Notes: generated from the sequence alone by a model not told the origin. A stretch of DNA of 64,000 nucleotides from Lithodes maja (GCA_037953745.1 JBAKBP010001574.1:124001-188000); one strand, 5' to 3'. Shown: positions 1 to 11,761, counted from the first letter of the stretch. Numbers and translations: made by a program.

Positions 1-76
1 TTGGCCATGTAGTAAATGGGGGCAGTGCGATCAGTTATGGCGTCCCCCGCCGAGGCCATCGTGGGCGGGGGATACT

Positions 77-1351
77 TTAAAAATCCTGGGAGTCGGTATC
101 TACCTCCTCCAGGGTTTCCTCGGTATCGTCTGAGGTCATGATATGGGCTATGTCTTCGGTGTGCATTTCCTCCATTTCTTCCTCTTGTCCCAACTCCTCT
201 TCATTTACAGACATGCGAGGAGTAAAGGGGCGAGGTTTGGCAGAGTCACGAATTTGATGGAGGGCACACTTAGCACTACAGGCAGGGAAATCATATGGGT
301 TGATAATCACTAATGTAGAGTTCTTACTTTGGTAGGTGTTGTAGGTTTTGTTCCAGTTGAAGATTCTGCGTGGCTGGGTAGGTTGGAACCGGGGCCTACT
401 GGGTTGGGGCTTGCCGGAAGGGTAGGTAGGTTTGTTGTGGAAGGATGAGGATGGGTAGGCATTCTTGGAGTTGAAGGTTTGAGCCTTGGGGTTTTGGTTG
501 TCGAGGTGCTGCGGGTGTGTGGGGAACCTCTTGATTACAGCGATTTGGGTGGGTGTTTCTGTGCGCACGGCCAAAATACGTCGGATCGTGATGAGATCTT
601 TTTTATATCCGACGAAATCGTGCACACGGAAATGATCCTTTACTGCTGAGGGCAATATTGATACAAGGTTGACCAGAATCTGCTGTTCTTGCGGGATTCT
701 GGTCAATGTGGGGAAAGACACTTTGATATGTTGGGCGATCTTATTCACTGTGGCATCTAGATCGCCTTCGAATTTAGTGTCTTGGATACGGGTGTGGGCC
801 ACGAAAACGCCCAACGAAGGCTTAATGGCCTCTATCACTATTGGGCGAAATTCGTCCCATGTGAGAGCAGGGTGCACTTGGTAGGCAACCAGGGAAACGG
901 CTTTTTCCAGGTGCGTTAATGTCACGGCTATCTTTTCTGCGTCCGTGGTATAAACTAGGTCAAGTACGGGTTTCACTATGTCCATGAACGTTTCGATCTC
1001 GTAAGTCTCCCCATCATAATGTGGGATGGCGATGTGAGAACGGTGCGCCATGATGTTATCGTGTTCTGGCTGTTCCAAACTTGCAATGTAATGCAACCTT
1101 TTATCCGAATCAAGAACCACCGCTGCCACCAATGTTATGCCCTGTTTTTCTACAGGATTAACTTGGGTAATGTGAGTTCTGACTGACTGGGTATAGAAGG
1201 CTGCATGCACAAAACAAGGTATGAAGAATAGAGAACACAAAATAAGCACACGGTAACAAGACACACGATCACTTTTATTGATGTACACACTTCTATAGTT
1301 TTCTTGATGATGATGAATATGAAGCATAAGAAGATATGAATACTCGTACAA
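77..1351 (-). CDS. Gag-like protein of the minus-strand LTR element
   Basis: The open frame is 424 codons. The first 80 or so residues look like translated leader, and the better start is the internal methionine of MAHRSHIAIPHYDGET. From there comes a helical capsid-like stretch of about 180 residues. A basic, Pro/Asn/Gln-rich region follows, then a Cys-containing segment (FPACSAKCALHQIRDSAKP) and a very acidic tail rich in Glu and Asp. There is no CCHC zinc knuckle. The layout fits a structural polyprotein of an LTR retrotransposon that coats the RNA in the particle. After the stop, the far edge of the window shows an offset frame starting MASAGDAITDRTAPIYYM that may be the start of pol. Gag identity is inferred from composition and position, not from a hallmark motif. 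Confidence 0.5.
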   Translation of the reverse strand: MYEYSYLLMLHIHHHQENYRSVYINKSDRVSCYRVLILCSLFFIPCFVHAAFYTQSVRTHITQVNPVEKQGITLVAAVVLDSDKRLHYIASLEQPEHDNIMAHRSHIAIPHYDGETYEIETFMDIVKPVLDLVYTTDAEKIAVTLTHLEKAVSLVAYQVHPALTWDEFRPIVIEAIKPSLGVFVAHTRIQDTKFEGDLDATVNKIAQHIKVSFPTLTRIPQEQQILVNLVSILPSAVKDHFRVHDFVGYKKDLITIRRILAVRTETPTQIAVIKRFPTHPQHLDNQNPKAQTFNSKNAYPSSSFHNKPTYPSGKPQPSRPRFQPTQPRRIFNWNKTYNTYQSKNSTLVIINPYDFPACSAKCALHQIRDSAKPRPFTPRMSVNEEELGQEEEMEEMHTEDIAHIMTSDDTEETLEEVDTDSQDF

Positions 1352-3908
1352 GACAAATGATAGAATTGAACAACACTAGCATTAAGTGGATCTGGATGGA
1401 GCCTAGTCTCCCACTTCCAACGTTCAGGTATTAATCTTCTGATTACTGGCTTTATTCACAAGTTTATATACTGGAGACCATAAATGTTACTTATAGATTC
1501 ATATTCACTGTTAGATTTATCACTGGTAGCTCTGGTGCACAAGTAGTAGTTCACAGACTAGATTAGACACGCGTATTTTAGAGCACGGGAATTCTAGTAA
1601 CCTCAGGGGAGTACTGATCTAAGTTTTATATTCTTGTATCAGAAACAAATAGAACGCAAATCAGTGGGCAAACATCAGATATCACTAGGATTTCACTTCT
1701 ATGTAATAATATCTGGATATATGGGTAATTACGAGAGTTAATATCGCCTGTTAATTAATAAACACTGATACGCTTAGCACTTCCTAATGGAATGGTTATA
1801 TATGAATTATACTGGGGCAAAGATATAGCCACTTCATAGAAATATTAATAAGTGAGTCTCTAAATAGCACTGTAACACTGTAGCACTGATAGAGTGAATC
1901 TTGGGTAGTATTTGATTGGTCTGGTCCTGGTTATCTTGCGTCCGTGATGTTGGGGGCTAACGACTGATTCCGCGGCCGTCCAGATGGTCCATATGTAGAA
2001 AGTTCTCAAGACGGATCTCTTAGCGATCGTTGCTGGTTACACTCTTATAATATTATACCCTCTGGTTTCTAGACCGGAATTACAGATATTAGGATCTTCC
2101 TGTCAATCTGGATCGGAATTAACGCCAAGCGCATCTCACGTCGATCGCTCAGCTTCCCGGTCTGTATGAAGGTTATAAGGTGTACGTAGATTTCTTTTAC
2201 GTGGACAGATCCTTCTATCTAAATCTGCCATGGAGTCTGCAGGCTCTGGAACTCAATTCTCAGGAACAAACAATGATAGAGCTAGAGGTCAACACAAGGG
2301 ACCAGCCACTGTTTGGTGTCTATCTTTCAACTGATTTTACTGGGGGCTGGAGCTCGGTTTATAGGTTCGGTTTTGGACCCTGTAGGCAATAGGGATCTTG
2401 AGTTTTGATGGACTTATTTGAGCTCTCAATTGATACGGGAACTAGGTAAGGTGCTGATTACTGTTGTGGCACATGGCTGTATGGAGCCTTCATAATGTGA
2501 TATAACTGAGTCTTAGTAAGAGGTACAATTTTGGCTATACTGGAAGTATTTAGGGGAGAGAGACTGGATCTACTTTGTGAGGAGGTTTGGGACATCTTTG
2601 ATAGGAGCGTCTCTCTTAGATTGTTCAGTCTTCATTCTATGGTATAGCTGAGGTGCTAATTTGGTTATCGGAGTATGCAAGAAAGGTTAATGGGTAATTG
2701 TGGGTTAATAGAGGTTAGTAAGGGTGTTAGTCATACATGGTTAGTTCATTGATAGGAAGAATTCCTGTGCTACCTGGCAATGACCCGGAAGTCAAAACAG
2801 GGGTCAGGTGTACCTCCGCAAGGGTAGGGGTCTCCCTCCTCGGGTGGGTGAAAGGGGTAGGCGCGCATCCTCTCTCTGTGATGGTCGTCTGGGCGGCTGT
2901 GGCTGGGGGCTTGCCATATTACAAGTGTTTGTAATAACCCTCTGTTTATGAGACAGATGTGGGTGTTCGTAATACCAAAACCGAAGGTGCCTTGATCAGC
3001 TGGTTTAATTGGTTGGGTTGTTAATTGCATGGTTTGTTAGATGTGGTGGAGACTGGGTTGCTAACTCTGCCACATTTATCTGGAAGTATGGCAATAGAGG
3101 TTAGTCACTGGCGAGGCGGCTAGCCTCGCACTGACGATCATTTGGTACAGGGTTGTGAATGGGTTCTGAGGGAATAGATAGCATGCAAAGGGTTAGTAAA
3201 GTTCTAATGGTGTTCCTTCCTACTGGGGGAAGGTAGGCTGGATAGGAGTATATATACAAAAGGTTTGAGAATGTTAGTAACGGAAAAGTTAAGGATATTT
3301 AGGGGGTATGGTGGAGAGGCTAGGTCAGGAGGGAGTCGAGGAGCGTGGGGGGTTAACGAGAGGGAGAGGGTTAAGGGGGCTACGTGGAAGTTTGACCCTA
3401 AGGTCTCTGGGCGTAGGGGTGGCATTAGGCTACAGTTGGTATCTTAGACTGGGGGTTAACGACAGGGAAGGTAGGTTAATCAAACGCTACCGGGGGATGA
3501 GCAATAGGTGGTGGTATATGAGTCTGGAAATTATAGAATCATGTGGACTGTGGGGAAGATGAGGTTAGCTGTAGGTGTGTGCTTGACTGTGGATAAAAGT
3601 AGAGAAAAACATAGTTTATTGTTACTGGTCAATACGATGGGTTATGGACACTATTAGTTGACACGATTTCTTGCTGATCTAGTTGTCCCTGGGAACTGCG
3701 TTTTCTATGAAATATATACAAAAGAAAGCGGCAGTTCGTAGGGGTAGCTACATTATTGTTTCGTGGTAGATATGCGTCGAGACAATAGTAAAAGAGGGTT
3801 ATCTATAAAATCTCTGGTTGGGGTAAGAATTAGAGTTACTGCATGGTTGCTAACATCTTCAGTCATCTTCTCTGTCTAGGTCTTACAGGAATAATGGTTA
3901 TATATACA
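1352..3908. other. Non-coding LTR/leader sequence of the minus-strand element
   Basis: About 2.5 kb without a credible gene. The short open frames here have no family features. It most likely holds the 5' LTR and leader of the element whose gag lies at 77-1351. No second copy of this LTR is present in the window, so its limits cannot be fixed by self-comparison. Confidence 0.4.
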
Positions 3909-4728
3909 GACTTGGGAACGTCCTTAGGCTAGAGCAGGTGGCTCAGCCCGGGTATCCGAAGCCTATATCCTTCCGGCTAGACCTCTGCCACCTGGCAGAT
4001 TAACAGGTAGGGGTTTATTATTTCTGCATGCTTGTTATTGTGCCACAGTTTTACCGTTCTTGTGAGCATTGTGAGTCAGGGTATGGCTTAGAGACTCTGT
4101 CCGAGCAGGCTTGCCTGACTAAGAGTGAGAAGCACACCTGTGTGTGGTTATGTTGCGAGTTGCTACCTTTATTTAATTATATCTATGCCATTATACACTG
4201 TATGGCCTATCACTAGTATTTATTCCTGCTTATGAGTTAAGAGTTCTCTAAATCTGTAACTTACTTTCTTTGCTAAGCATCAGATCCTACAGTAGCCGCA
4301 TGCAGTTTAGAAACCTGCATCTTGTCTACCTGTACGATGTTTTGTGGACTGTTTGCTTTCACCTTCTTTCACGCAGGGGTGATTACTTGTATTAATTAAC
4401 GTAACGTTAAATGTACTTTCTTCTAGTTTGTTATTAAATTGTTTCTGCAATTTAATTCCGTTATCTATCTTTTCCTTGAAGCTTTAAGTCAACTTAATTG
4501 TGTGATCTTTTATATAGCCTGCTTGACTATCAGCAGTCTATAGTGCGTGCACCCTGCAACCGAGTCATAGAATACCTTGTTGTCCAGGCAGGACTCTTGA
4601 CGGTTTAGGGTGGTTTGTTGCCTGGGTTTATAGATAAGGGTTGGATCTAGCGTTTTCCGTTGTTGCTTGTTGCCGCATACCTAGTCCAATAGAAAGAGCC
4701 CAGTGTTTATATATCCCAGGACGTAACA
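3909..4728 (+). repeat. Gypsy A 5' LTR, 3'-terminal part
   Basis: Nearly identical to 17607-18420, from GACTTGGGAACGTCC to the terminal ...GTAACA. Small differences are scattered, including a short deletion in the 3' copy near the end (GTTGCTTGTTGCC versus GTTGCC). Homology stops sharply at 3909, where the minus-strand element is inserted. Confidence 0.9.
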
Positions 4729-4730
4729 AA

Positions 4731-4748
4731 TGGCGACCTTGCATAGGA
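4731..4748 (+). other. Probable primer-binding site of Gypsy A
   Basis: Two bases after the LTR end, the sequence TGGCGACCTTGCATAGG has the TGG start expected of a site complementary to a tRNA 3' end. I did not assign the tRNA. Confidence 0.6.
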
Positions 4749-4946
4749 TTTACTGAACGGAGGAATATAGTGGTCATTTGTTTTGAGATTCCTTATGATT
4801 AGAGGAATACAGTGGACATAGATTTTTTTTTTTTGGAGCAACCAATATTAACACATTAAAAGACTTTAAATAACATTAGTATATACATACTTGCATAGGA
4901 GATAAGGCACATTCTATAACCGTGATAATTACTGCAGTACACAAAC

Positions 4947-6110
4947 ATGTCTAATACATCAGAACACAGTGATGGGTCAGGTCACGATACGGGCTAGGAG
5001 GGAGAAAGACCTGTGGAGTGGCTAGTCGATAGCGAGGAGGGTGCTACAAGATTTTTAGAGGTGCCCCTTACCGCTGCCAGGGTGTTGAAGCTGAATAAGT
5101 ATGGCTTAAAGTGTGTGACAGGTCTTCAATGTCACCAGGGTTTAAGTGGCATGAGGAAAGATCAGCTGAGGACTTTCATATTGGGTTTAGAAGGGAGAGG
5201 CGACTGGGGGCCCCGGTCCCCAGCCCCCCCTCCACTCTACCCTCATATCAAACGTCAGGCTGCCTGAATTTAGTACATACCCCCAAGTTGATGGTCAATG
5301 GCAGCGTGGAATTCAATCACAGGGACCCTCCCCATTAAATGCACCTTCCCCTCCTCAAGGGTTGACTCCAGATTTGTTGTTTCGGCTTGAGATGGCCAAG
5401 GTTGAGGCCGCTAGAGCTCAGGTTGAGGCCGCCGAAAGACAGGTTAGTGTGCAGGTTGAGGTTGCTAGAGTTCAGGCTGAGGTTGCTAGAGCTCAGGTTG
5501 AGGCTACCGAAAGACAGGCTAGTGCGCAGGCTGAGGCTGCAGAGAGAACAGCTATACGAGAGGCTGAACTGCAGGCAGAGTCTACTAGGTATCGGGCTGA
5601 CAGGGAGCTGGAGAGATCTCGAGTGGAGGTAACAGGGCGAAATATTGGGGGAGGTAACAGACATCGGGACCAATCATTGTCGCACCTGCTTAAACTAGTT
5701 CCTGTGTTCGATGAATTATGTGTGACTGAGTTTTTTATGCGATTTGAGAAGAAGTGTCAGGAACACCAGTGGCCTCAGGAAAAGTGGGCAGCATTAGTTT
5801 CATCAAGGCTCCTAGGAAAGCTGCTAAAAGCGTATGATGCACTACCTTTAGAGTCCTGTGTAGTTTATGATGAGCTAAAGAAGCCTGTGCTACGGGCCTA
5901 TGAGTTACAACCGGAAACTTACCGCTTGAAGTTTCGGGGTGTTACTAAGGGCAAGGATAGTACCTTCCTAGAACACACCCGGGACTTGTCTGATGCACTA
6001 CGACATTGGCTGCGTTCTGAGAGGGCAGCTACTTTTGAGGAGTTGAGTGAGCTGGTTCTAGAACTCTCCAGGAGGCAGCAGAAATGGCTGACCTCCGACT
6101 GTCATTAATT
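4947..6110 (+). pseudogene. Gypsy A gag with coiled coil and SCAN-like capsid segment
   Basis: The likely start is ATG at 4947 (MSNTSEHSDGSG), with an in-frame stop soon after. Open sequence resumes at 5013 with a helical N-terminal segment (RVLKLNKYGLKC...MRKDQLRTFILG) that looks SAP-like. The frame at 5362-6108 holds about 80 residues of Ala/Val/Glu/Gln heptads, a probable coiled coil. It then holds a capsid part containing YDELKKPVLRAYELQPETYR, which matches the pattern of vertebrate SCAN domains (YE.lK.aIL..Y...pE.YR..FR). SCAN domains are known to derive from the Gmr1-like gag capsid. Gag assembles the cytoplasmic particle and packages RNA. A frame change near 6084-6108 leads into the knuckle/protease frame. 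The premature stop and frame changes make it a pseudogene. Confidence 0.8.
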
Positions 6111-7514
6111 CGAGGGTGCGGAGCAGCAGCTAGGAGTGAGTCGGGTGTAAAGGATCGTACCCCTCCCCCTCCCAAGAATTTTGATACACATAAATACACA
6201 AAACCATCTAGCACTGACAATAAAACTGAACATAAACCAAATACCGTCCCGTATAAGAAGTCTAATGGTACCTCCCACTCCCAAGGGAAACCAAAGAGTA
6301 AAGAGTGCTTCGCATGTCACAAGGAGGGTCACTTTGCAAATGCTTGTCTGAACAAGCCACCAAACAAGGTTGTGTCATTGGCCCGCAGCATAGGGGTGTC
6401 GCCTATATCTTCTGAGTTTGCCAAGGGTAGTTCGTCAGAGGTTGGGACACAGCCTGTGTTCAAGAGTCCGGAAGGCTCGAACCCTGTCCGCGACGTCTTT
6501 GGGGGTCATAGAGGGCATGTTTTTTTGAGGTGGGCTGGCGAAAGGCGAGGAGTTAAGCTATTGCGTGATACTGGGGCTTCTCGGACCTTGTTAAGGAACT
6601 TTACTGGTAGACCGATTAACGCTGCTCGGGTGGTGGTAGTTCAGGGGATCAATGCTACGAAGTCCTACCCGCTGGTGCGGATGGAGCTGGAGGTGGGTGG
6701 TGTGGCGAAGGAGCTGGATGTAGGAATTGTAGAGAACTTGCCTGTTGGGGGCGTCGACCTCCTCCTCGGCAACGACTTTGCGGTGCCTGCTTCTAAGGTT
6801 TCACCCTTGGTCGTTGCCGAGAAGGCGGCCGACGTTAGTAGGGAGGAACAGGAGTGGGTTGAGAAGTGTAGCGTACAAACCATGGCGTGTGTTGTGACGC
6901 GTTCTCAGACATCCGGAGCCTTGCAGCCACCACCTCAGTCTATCAAACCGCGGAGGAAAGGTCACAAGAAAACGGGAAGTGTTGGTCAATTGGAGAGTTT
7001 TGAGCCGGCAGTGTTTCTTGGTGACTCATTATTGGCACCTATGTTAGAGTCTGGAGAGGCCCCGGGGCCTGTCACCGCTAGTGCAGGTGCAGGGCAGGAA
7101 GTGACTCTGCGACAGCATCGTTATGCGCAGCGTGAGGAAAGGATGGCTCAGCGGGACATTGGAGGTGGAAATAAATTATTTAAGATGAACTTGGATAATC
7201 TCGCACCTGCTGATATATGTTCCTTGCAGCTGGAAGATCCTGAAGTCAGGGCGTGTGGTAATGGTGCTGTCGAACTGGAGAGCGATGGGGATGCGCAGCC
7301 TGGTGATTTTTTCTTGTCCGAGGGGATCTTGTATCGGAGACATCAGGATCCCAAGAAAAAGTGGGATGGCGGGTCAGGATTAGTGGACCAGTTAGTAGTA
7401 CCGAGGGTGTGCCGTGAGAGCTTATTGAGATTAGCTCATGATGTGCCTTTGGCAGGGCACCTGGGGGCACGTAAGACGGAGGCAGCTCTGAGCAAGCTTT
7501 TCTGGTGGCCTGGG
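6084..7514 (+). pseudogene. Gypsy A nucleocapsid knuckle, protease and start of integrase
   Basis: The frame contains a CCHC knuckle (CFACHKEGHFANAC, about 6307-6348) for RNA binding. An aspartic protease follows, with the active-site triad in RDTGAS (about 6570) and the flap-end motif LLLGNDFA (about 6763). After a linker comes the first half of the integrase zinc domain, HDVPLAGHLG...LFWWPGL (about 7438-7514). Directly after the protease comes the integrase N-terminus, not RT, which sets the element's unusual gene order. The open frame runs on to 7595, but everything after the TTAA at 7515-7518 belongs to the inserted piggyBac element. The coding sequence resumes at 13252 with the missing CC pair. 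Confidence 0.85.
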
Positions 7515-7518
7515 TTAA

Positions 7519-7552
7519 CCCTTCCTACCCGGGCAGCCTTTGTTAAGGACGG
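7519..7552. repeat. piggyBac left terminal inverted repeat
   Basis: Starts CCCTTCCTACCCGGGCAGCC right after TTAA. It pairs with 13214-13247 with about four mismatches in 34 bases. Confidence 0.9.
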
Positions 7553-7929
7553 AGGCTGTATCCGGGCGATCTGGCTGAAAACACAACAAAAGTAAACTAA
7601 GGCTAATCTCGCTTAATATACTACCTACAATAATCAAACAGATGTCAAAATGGGCGCCTTACCTTCCCGTGTAGAATGGCGTTGAGTAGAGCATTTTAGC
7701 TCAAGTAGTTCAGGAGTTATGATGATGGAAGTGGAGGTAACTTTTGCCGCGTATTTACCTCGACGCGTCCGAACGCTCAACCGCGGCCCAGGCTACGACG
7801 AACGTTTTGACTCGTCGCTCTACCTTGAATTATGGCGGGAAGCGATTTTTTAGTGTTTTATTGTTTATTATGCCATATATTATTGTTATTATGATATTTT
7901 CACTCAATAAATATATTTTTCTGAAGTAA

Positions 7930-8500
7930 TTTGTGTCTCTGTCACTTATACTTATGTTTTATTGTTATTATTATAGTAGTTATGATTATTTATACAGGAC
8001 TATGGTAATTGATAGTCATTTTCACTTCTTTATTGTTAGGAATATATATTTTAGTGTCACTTTCACTGGTCATATTGTTCTGAAGGCACTTATTATTACT
8101 TATGTGTGTCTCTTTCACTTAGACTTAGTTTTATAGTCATTATTATAGTAGTTATGATTATTTATACTGGACTATGGTAATTGATAGTGTAATTTTCACT
8201 TCTTTATTGTTAGGAATATATATTTTAGTGTCACTTTCACTTGTTCATATTGTTCTGAAGGCACTTATTATTACTTATGTGTGTCTCTTTCACTTAGACT
8301 TAGTTTTATAGTCATTATTATAGTAGTTATGATTATTTATACTGGACTATGGTAATTGATAGTGTAATTTTCACTTCTTTATTGTTAGGAATATATATTT
8401 TAGTGTCACTTTCACTTGTTCATATTGTTCTGAAGGCACTTATTATTACTTATGCGTCTCTTTCACTTATACTTAGTTATATTATTATTATTGAGTGTCA
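7930..8500. repeat. About 175-bp tandem repeat, three units plus a partial unit
   Basis: AT-rich units begin near 7930, 8104 and 8280, with a partial unit near 8453. Each contains GTGTCTCTTTCACTTA, a GGACTATGGTAATTGATAG segment and GAAGGCACTTATTATTACTT. They lie between the left end and the transposase stop codon, in a subterminal position. Confidence 0.8.
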
Positions 8501-8520
8501 CTATCACTGTCACTTACACT

Positions 8521-9915
8521 TCAATAGTTTGCCAGAGTGTGGAAATCATTGAAGCAGGTGCCGGCACACAGTCCCACCTGACACTCGAGGCATTGCCAAG
8601 TGGTTTTTGTGGGTTTGCTTGGTCGTCGAGTTGTGCGGGTGCACACATAGCACCTCTTCTGCATCCTTATTCGGCTGTTAGGACCCTGGAAAGGAAGGGC
8701 GACGAGCTGGTGCTTTCTGATGAAGTCGGCACACCCTATTCTGTCCATCATGCCTGGTCCTTGTAGTGGCCTCCCTGGTGTACCCGCATGTTTTACCAGG
8801 AGCTCATGTATCAGCTGCTTTTGGAAGGTCCGCAGGCTCTTGTATTTGATGACTGGACACCTCAAACGGTAGATGTTGTACGCGTTGAGGACAGACATAT
8901 CTACTGTATGCAGGACAAACTTCTTGTACCACCTGCAAGATGTTCGCAGGCAGTCTATGAAGCCCATCTGCATGTCGGACTTGTCGACGAGGCGCATGTT
9001 CAGGTTGTAGTCCAGAACAGCAGCTGGTTTCGTGACAGGGTTCTTCGTTTTTCGGTCCACCTTCCCTGTGGGGACCATCTCTGCTTTGTGGCATGTGGTG
9101 AGGAGGTTGACCTTGCGCTGGTCATGCCAGTGGATGGAGAGGATGGGGCCACTCTTCTTATGGAAGATGTCCGTCTTCTTAGTTTTGGTTGGGTAGGCTG
9201 GCATGCCCTTCCTCTTCCCCTTCACTGTGCCGACAGTTCCGGTCTTGCGGTCATGGAGGTACTTGGCGAGGATAGGCGACGTGTAATAATTGTCAGTATA
9301 GAGGACGTGGTTGTCATGGAAGTACCTCTCCATCATCCTCTTTACCACAGCGCCGCCAAAACCAATGAGGGGGTCAATCTGGACTTCACCACCCTTGCCG
9401 CTGTAGACTATAAAGTCGAGCACATATCCCGTCTTGCAGTCGCAGAGGACGAAGAGCTTGATGCCGAAGCGGTGTCTCTTTGACGGGATATACTGTCGGA
9501 AGTGCAGCCTACCACGGAACAGGACCAGAGACTCGTCGATGCACAGCTTCTGAAATGGAACCAGGTAGGTGGAAAACCGATGACGTATCATGTCATACAG
9601 TTGCCTGATCTTCCAGAGTGTGTCGGGCTCGTGGACATGCATGTTATTAGTCAGGTGGAAATATGAGAGGATGTCGAAGTACCTATCCCTTGACATGAAT
9701 TTGCCAAATGCTGGAGTCGTTGTGAGGTCGCCAGTTATCCAGTAGTCGGCCAGAACGTGCTTCTTTATGTGTGTCATCAGCATTGTGAGTGCCAAGAACA
9801 CATATAATTCTGCCACAGTGAGAGCTCTCCATGCCACCATCTTTGCACTTGTCTTCCTGCCAAGAAAGTTTGAACATATAGCCTGGTGGTGATTTGTCTC
9901 TTTGACAAGGTATTC
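8521..9915 (-). CDS. piggyBac transposase, catalytic and C-terminal part (split by solo LTR)
   Basis: About 465 codons covering the RNase H-like catalytic domain. The expected acidic residues are visible: IDESL with FRGR downstream (first Asp), YTDNYYTSP (second Asp) and MRLVDKSDMQMGF (third Asp). The tail has a cysteine-rich zinc-binding domain, CYVCTRTT...CLECQVGLCAGTCF, as in other piggyBac transposases, where it binds the transposon ends. The protein cuts and rejoins DNA at TTAA in the nucleus. The apparent N-terminus at 9969 (MGPDWAF) is translated LTR and not real. True coding starts at the ATTC junction at 9912-9915 and continues from the N-terminal part at 11762-13039. I see no internal stop on either side, so the LTR is the only visible lesion. 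Confidence 0.93.
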   Translation of the reverse strand, partial: EYLVKETNHHQAICSNFLGRKTSAKMVAWRALTVAELYVFLALTMLMTHIKKHVLADYWITGDLTTTPAFGKFMSRDRYFDILSYFHLTNNMHVHEPDTLWKIRQLYDMIRHRFSTYLVPFQKLCIDESLVLFRGRLHFRQYIPSKRHRFGIKLFVLCDCKTGYVLDFIVYSGKGGEVQIDPLIGFGGAVVKRMMERYFHDNHVLYTDNYYTSPILAKYLHDRKTGTVGTVKGKRKGMPAYPTKTKKTDIFHKKSGPILSIHWHDQRKVNLLTTCHKAEMVPTGKVDRKTKNPVTKPAAVLDYNLNMRLVDKSDMQMGFIDCLRTSCRWYKKFVLHTVDMSVLNAYNIYRLRCPVIKYKSLRTFQKQLIHELLVKHAGTPGRPLQGPGMMDRIGCADFIRKHQLVALPFQGPNSRIRMQKRCYVCTRTTRRPSKPTKTTWQCLECQVGLCAGTCFNDFHTLANY

Positions 9916-11757
9916 TGTGACGCATGTCGAGTATGAGCATGCTGTACAGAACGCCCAGTCAGGCCCCACCCTCGCTAGGATCGTCAGGGCAGGAACTTTG
10001 GCTGTAGTCTGTGTAGAGTTTCCTAACTCAGTTTATGTGAACCGTTGTACTATAAGTATTATCATTATGTATTTTGTTTTCTTCTAAGTCAACGAGTTCT
10101 ATTTTATATCATTAGTTATAAGTATTGTGTGTGGGACTTATATACAATGATGAGAGAGAGAGTTATGTAACGACAGCCAGTGAGCGCGCCACGAGGTGTG
10201 TAGGCCTAACTCCCTCCTCCCTTCCTCCCTTCCTCCCTTTCAGCGCGTGGGAAGTTCTTTGTCGATCCCAGATTGAGAGAGTATATGACGTCATGATTGC
10301 CAGTGGGCGGTCCTTAGTGTTGGCGATATGCTCGCTACAGGGCCGAGTATAAAAAGAGAGGTCCTCGCCACAATTCTTCAGAACTCATCAGGCAAAGCGA
10401 CCTCTCATATCCCTTGCAACTATCGATATTCTTCCGACTGATGTGAACTTTCTCTACTCTCTGAACAGCCTATTTTCTTCTCTTCTCGTCCCTTTTTAAC
10501 CAATGACCCCTTTGGTGCAGATTTAGTCAGCCAAAGTATTATCGCTTGAGTTCTCACGAGATAAGTGCCTGTTAGATAGCCTATTTTTGGAAGGGTTAAC
10601 TAGAATAGGATTGATTGATGTTTGTTGCACTCGTATATGTATTTCCCTGTGTACTATTATTCATGTTCCTGTTTTCTGCTGGTTTAGGTAATGCTAGACT
10701 GGGATAGGGTTCCTCGAGTTGTGATTTCCTATGAGTGCTAGGTTGGTTGAACCAGCACAATTGCAACGGAGACGTGGGAAGCCTAGGGGGTCTTTTTGAT
10801 TGTGTACCGTGGGAGTTTAGCACTGTGTTGCGAGTGAGGGCTTTTGCCTGTGCCACCCAACACTGTGCTATCTCATTTGCTTGACTTTGAGAGGATCGCC
10901 AGGAGAGAACCAGATACTAGTGATCTGGATCTCTCAAGAGAGCATCCCGTCAATTACCGTAATTTGGCCGCACAGTCTTAAGGACCTCGCTAGGCTACGA
11001 GCCGCTTGCTCAGCCATTGTCTCTTAACCTTAGATATCCCAGCTAGACTTTGCTCGACCAGCAGATACAGTATAGTATTGAAGCTTCTCCTTATGTATAT
11101 TATTGTTTAAGCACTATTGATTTCATGTGTGGCACGCTTAGCTACTTCAGAGATTAGTGGCCCACGAGCACAATCTTAGTAGGCTATTGCCAGTGCATTG
11201 TCGGAGTACTTCTTCTTAATGTTTGCCATATCCTATTGCTTATTCTTATAATTCTTCTTATGTCAATTTAAAGCCTTTAATTACCAGTGAGTTATTCATT
11301 AAATTGCTGTTCAAAATCCGATACTTACTTCTTATGAGTATTCGAGAAGCATCTAACTTATCAGAAGATTCCTTGCTTGATGCTCGAGGACTATTGTTTA
11401 ACGTAACGTAATAGTGCCGATCCGAAGTAGAGGGTGGAGGACTTCTTAAGTTCTTAGTTCAAGGGTGGATTACTTCGGCTTCGGCCAACACTATTCTTTA
11501 GTGTTGTAGTACTTTCTTCTTTGTTTGATTGTTGACCAGACTAGATAACTCCCGTCTTGTTATTAGTCTGTTGTGTGAAACGCTAGTACCGAGTTCTTGT
11601 ATACCCCGTTATAGCAGATAGAACTCTGGAGGGTAGTGGCGTTTTTTGTTCGGCTGGCAGTACTCTGGGGTTGGGATCGTGTGTTTCCGTTGTGGCAGCG
11701 AGCCATACTCGAGTCCTGTGTAAGAGCCCTAGTGTACCCGAGTGCCCGGTCGTAACA
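9916..11757 (+). mobile_element. Solo LTR, Gypsy A-related family, inside the piggyBac transposase gene
   Basis: Starts TGTGACGC, like the Gypsy A 3' LTR, and ends GTAACA. It is flanked by a 4-bp duplication ATTC (9912-9915 and 11758-11761). Its length of 1,842 bp is close to the 1,877 bp of the Gypsy A 3' LTR. It shares blocks such as GGATCGCCAGGAGAGA and TCTCAAGAGAGCA with that LTR but is clearly diverged. No internal region remains, as expected after LTR-LTR recombination. The transposase frame would resume exactly across one copy of ATTC. Confidence 0.93.
10348..10382 (+). promoter_or_regulatory. Core promoter in the solo LTR (TATA box and initiator)
   Basis: TATAAAAA at 10348-10355 lies about 30 bases upstream of a TTCAGA initiator-like sequence at 10377-10382. 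The spacing is right for RNA polymerase II, with transcription of the LTR proposed to start near 10380. Activity is inference. Confidence 0.55.
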
Positions 11758-11761
11758 ATTC

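Larger units (their letters stand above)
1..3908 (-). mobile_element. LTR retrotransposon, 5' part only (LTR/leader plus gag-like ORF), inserted in Gypsy A 5' LTR
   Basis: The gag-like ORF runs leftward off the window, so the 5' LTR and leader should lie at higher coordinates. Gypsy A LTR homology begins abruptly at 3909 (GACTTGGGAACG), while the matching 3' LTR continues further upstream. The sequence just left of the break ends ...TATATACA, so on the minus strand the inserted element would start TGTATATATAACC, a TG-type LTR start. The left end and its target duplication are outside the window. I could not place the LTR's inner edge. A TTTGG-type candidate primer-binding site lies near 1070-1090, just before the likely gag methionine. 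The clade is unassigned. Confidence 0.5.

Noticed and set aside
8788..9483. Plus-strand 231-codon frame
   Set aside because: Antisense shadow of the piggyBac transposase.
9916..9969. Apparent start MGPDWAF of the transposase
   Set aside because: This segment is translated solo LTR. The ATTC duplication shows that coding begins before the insertion, in the 11762-13039 part.
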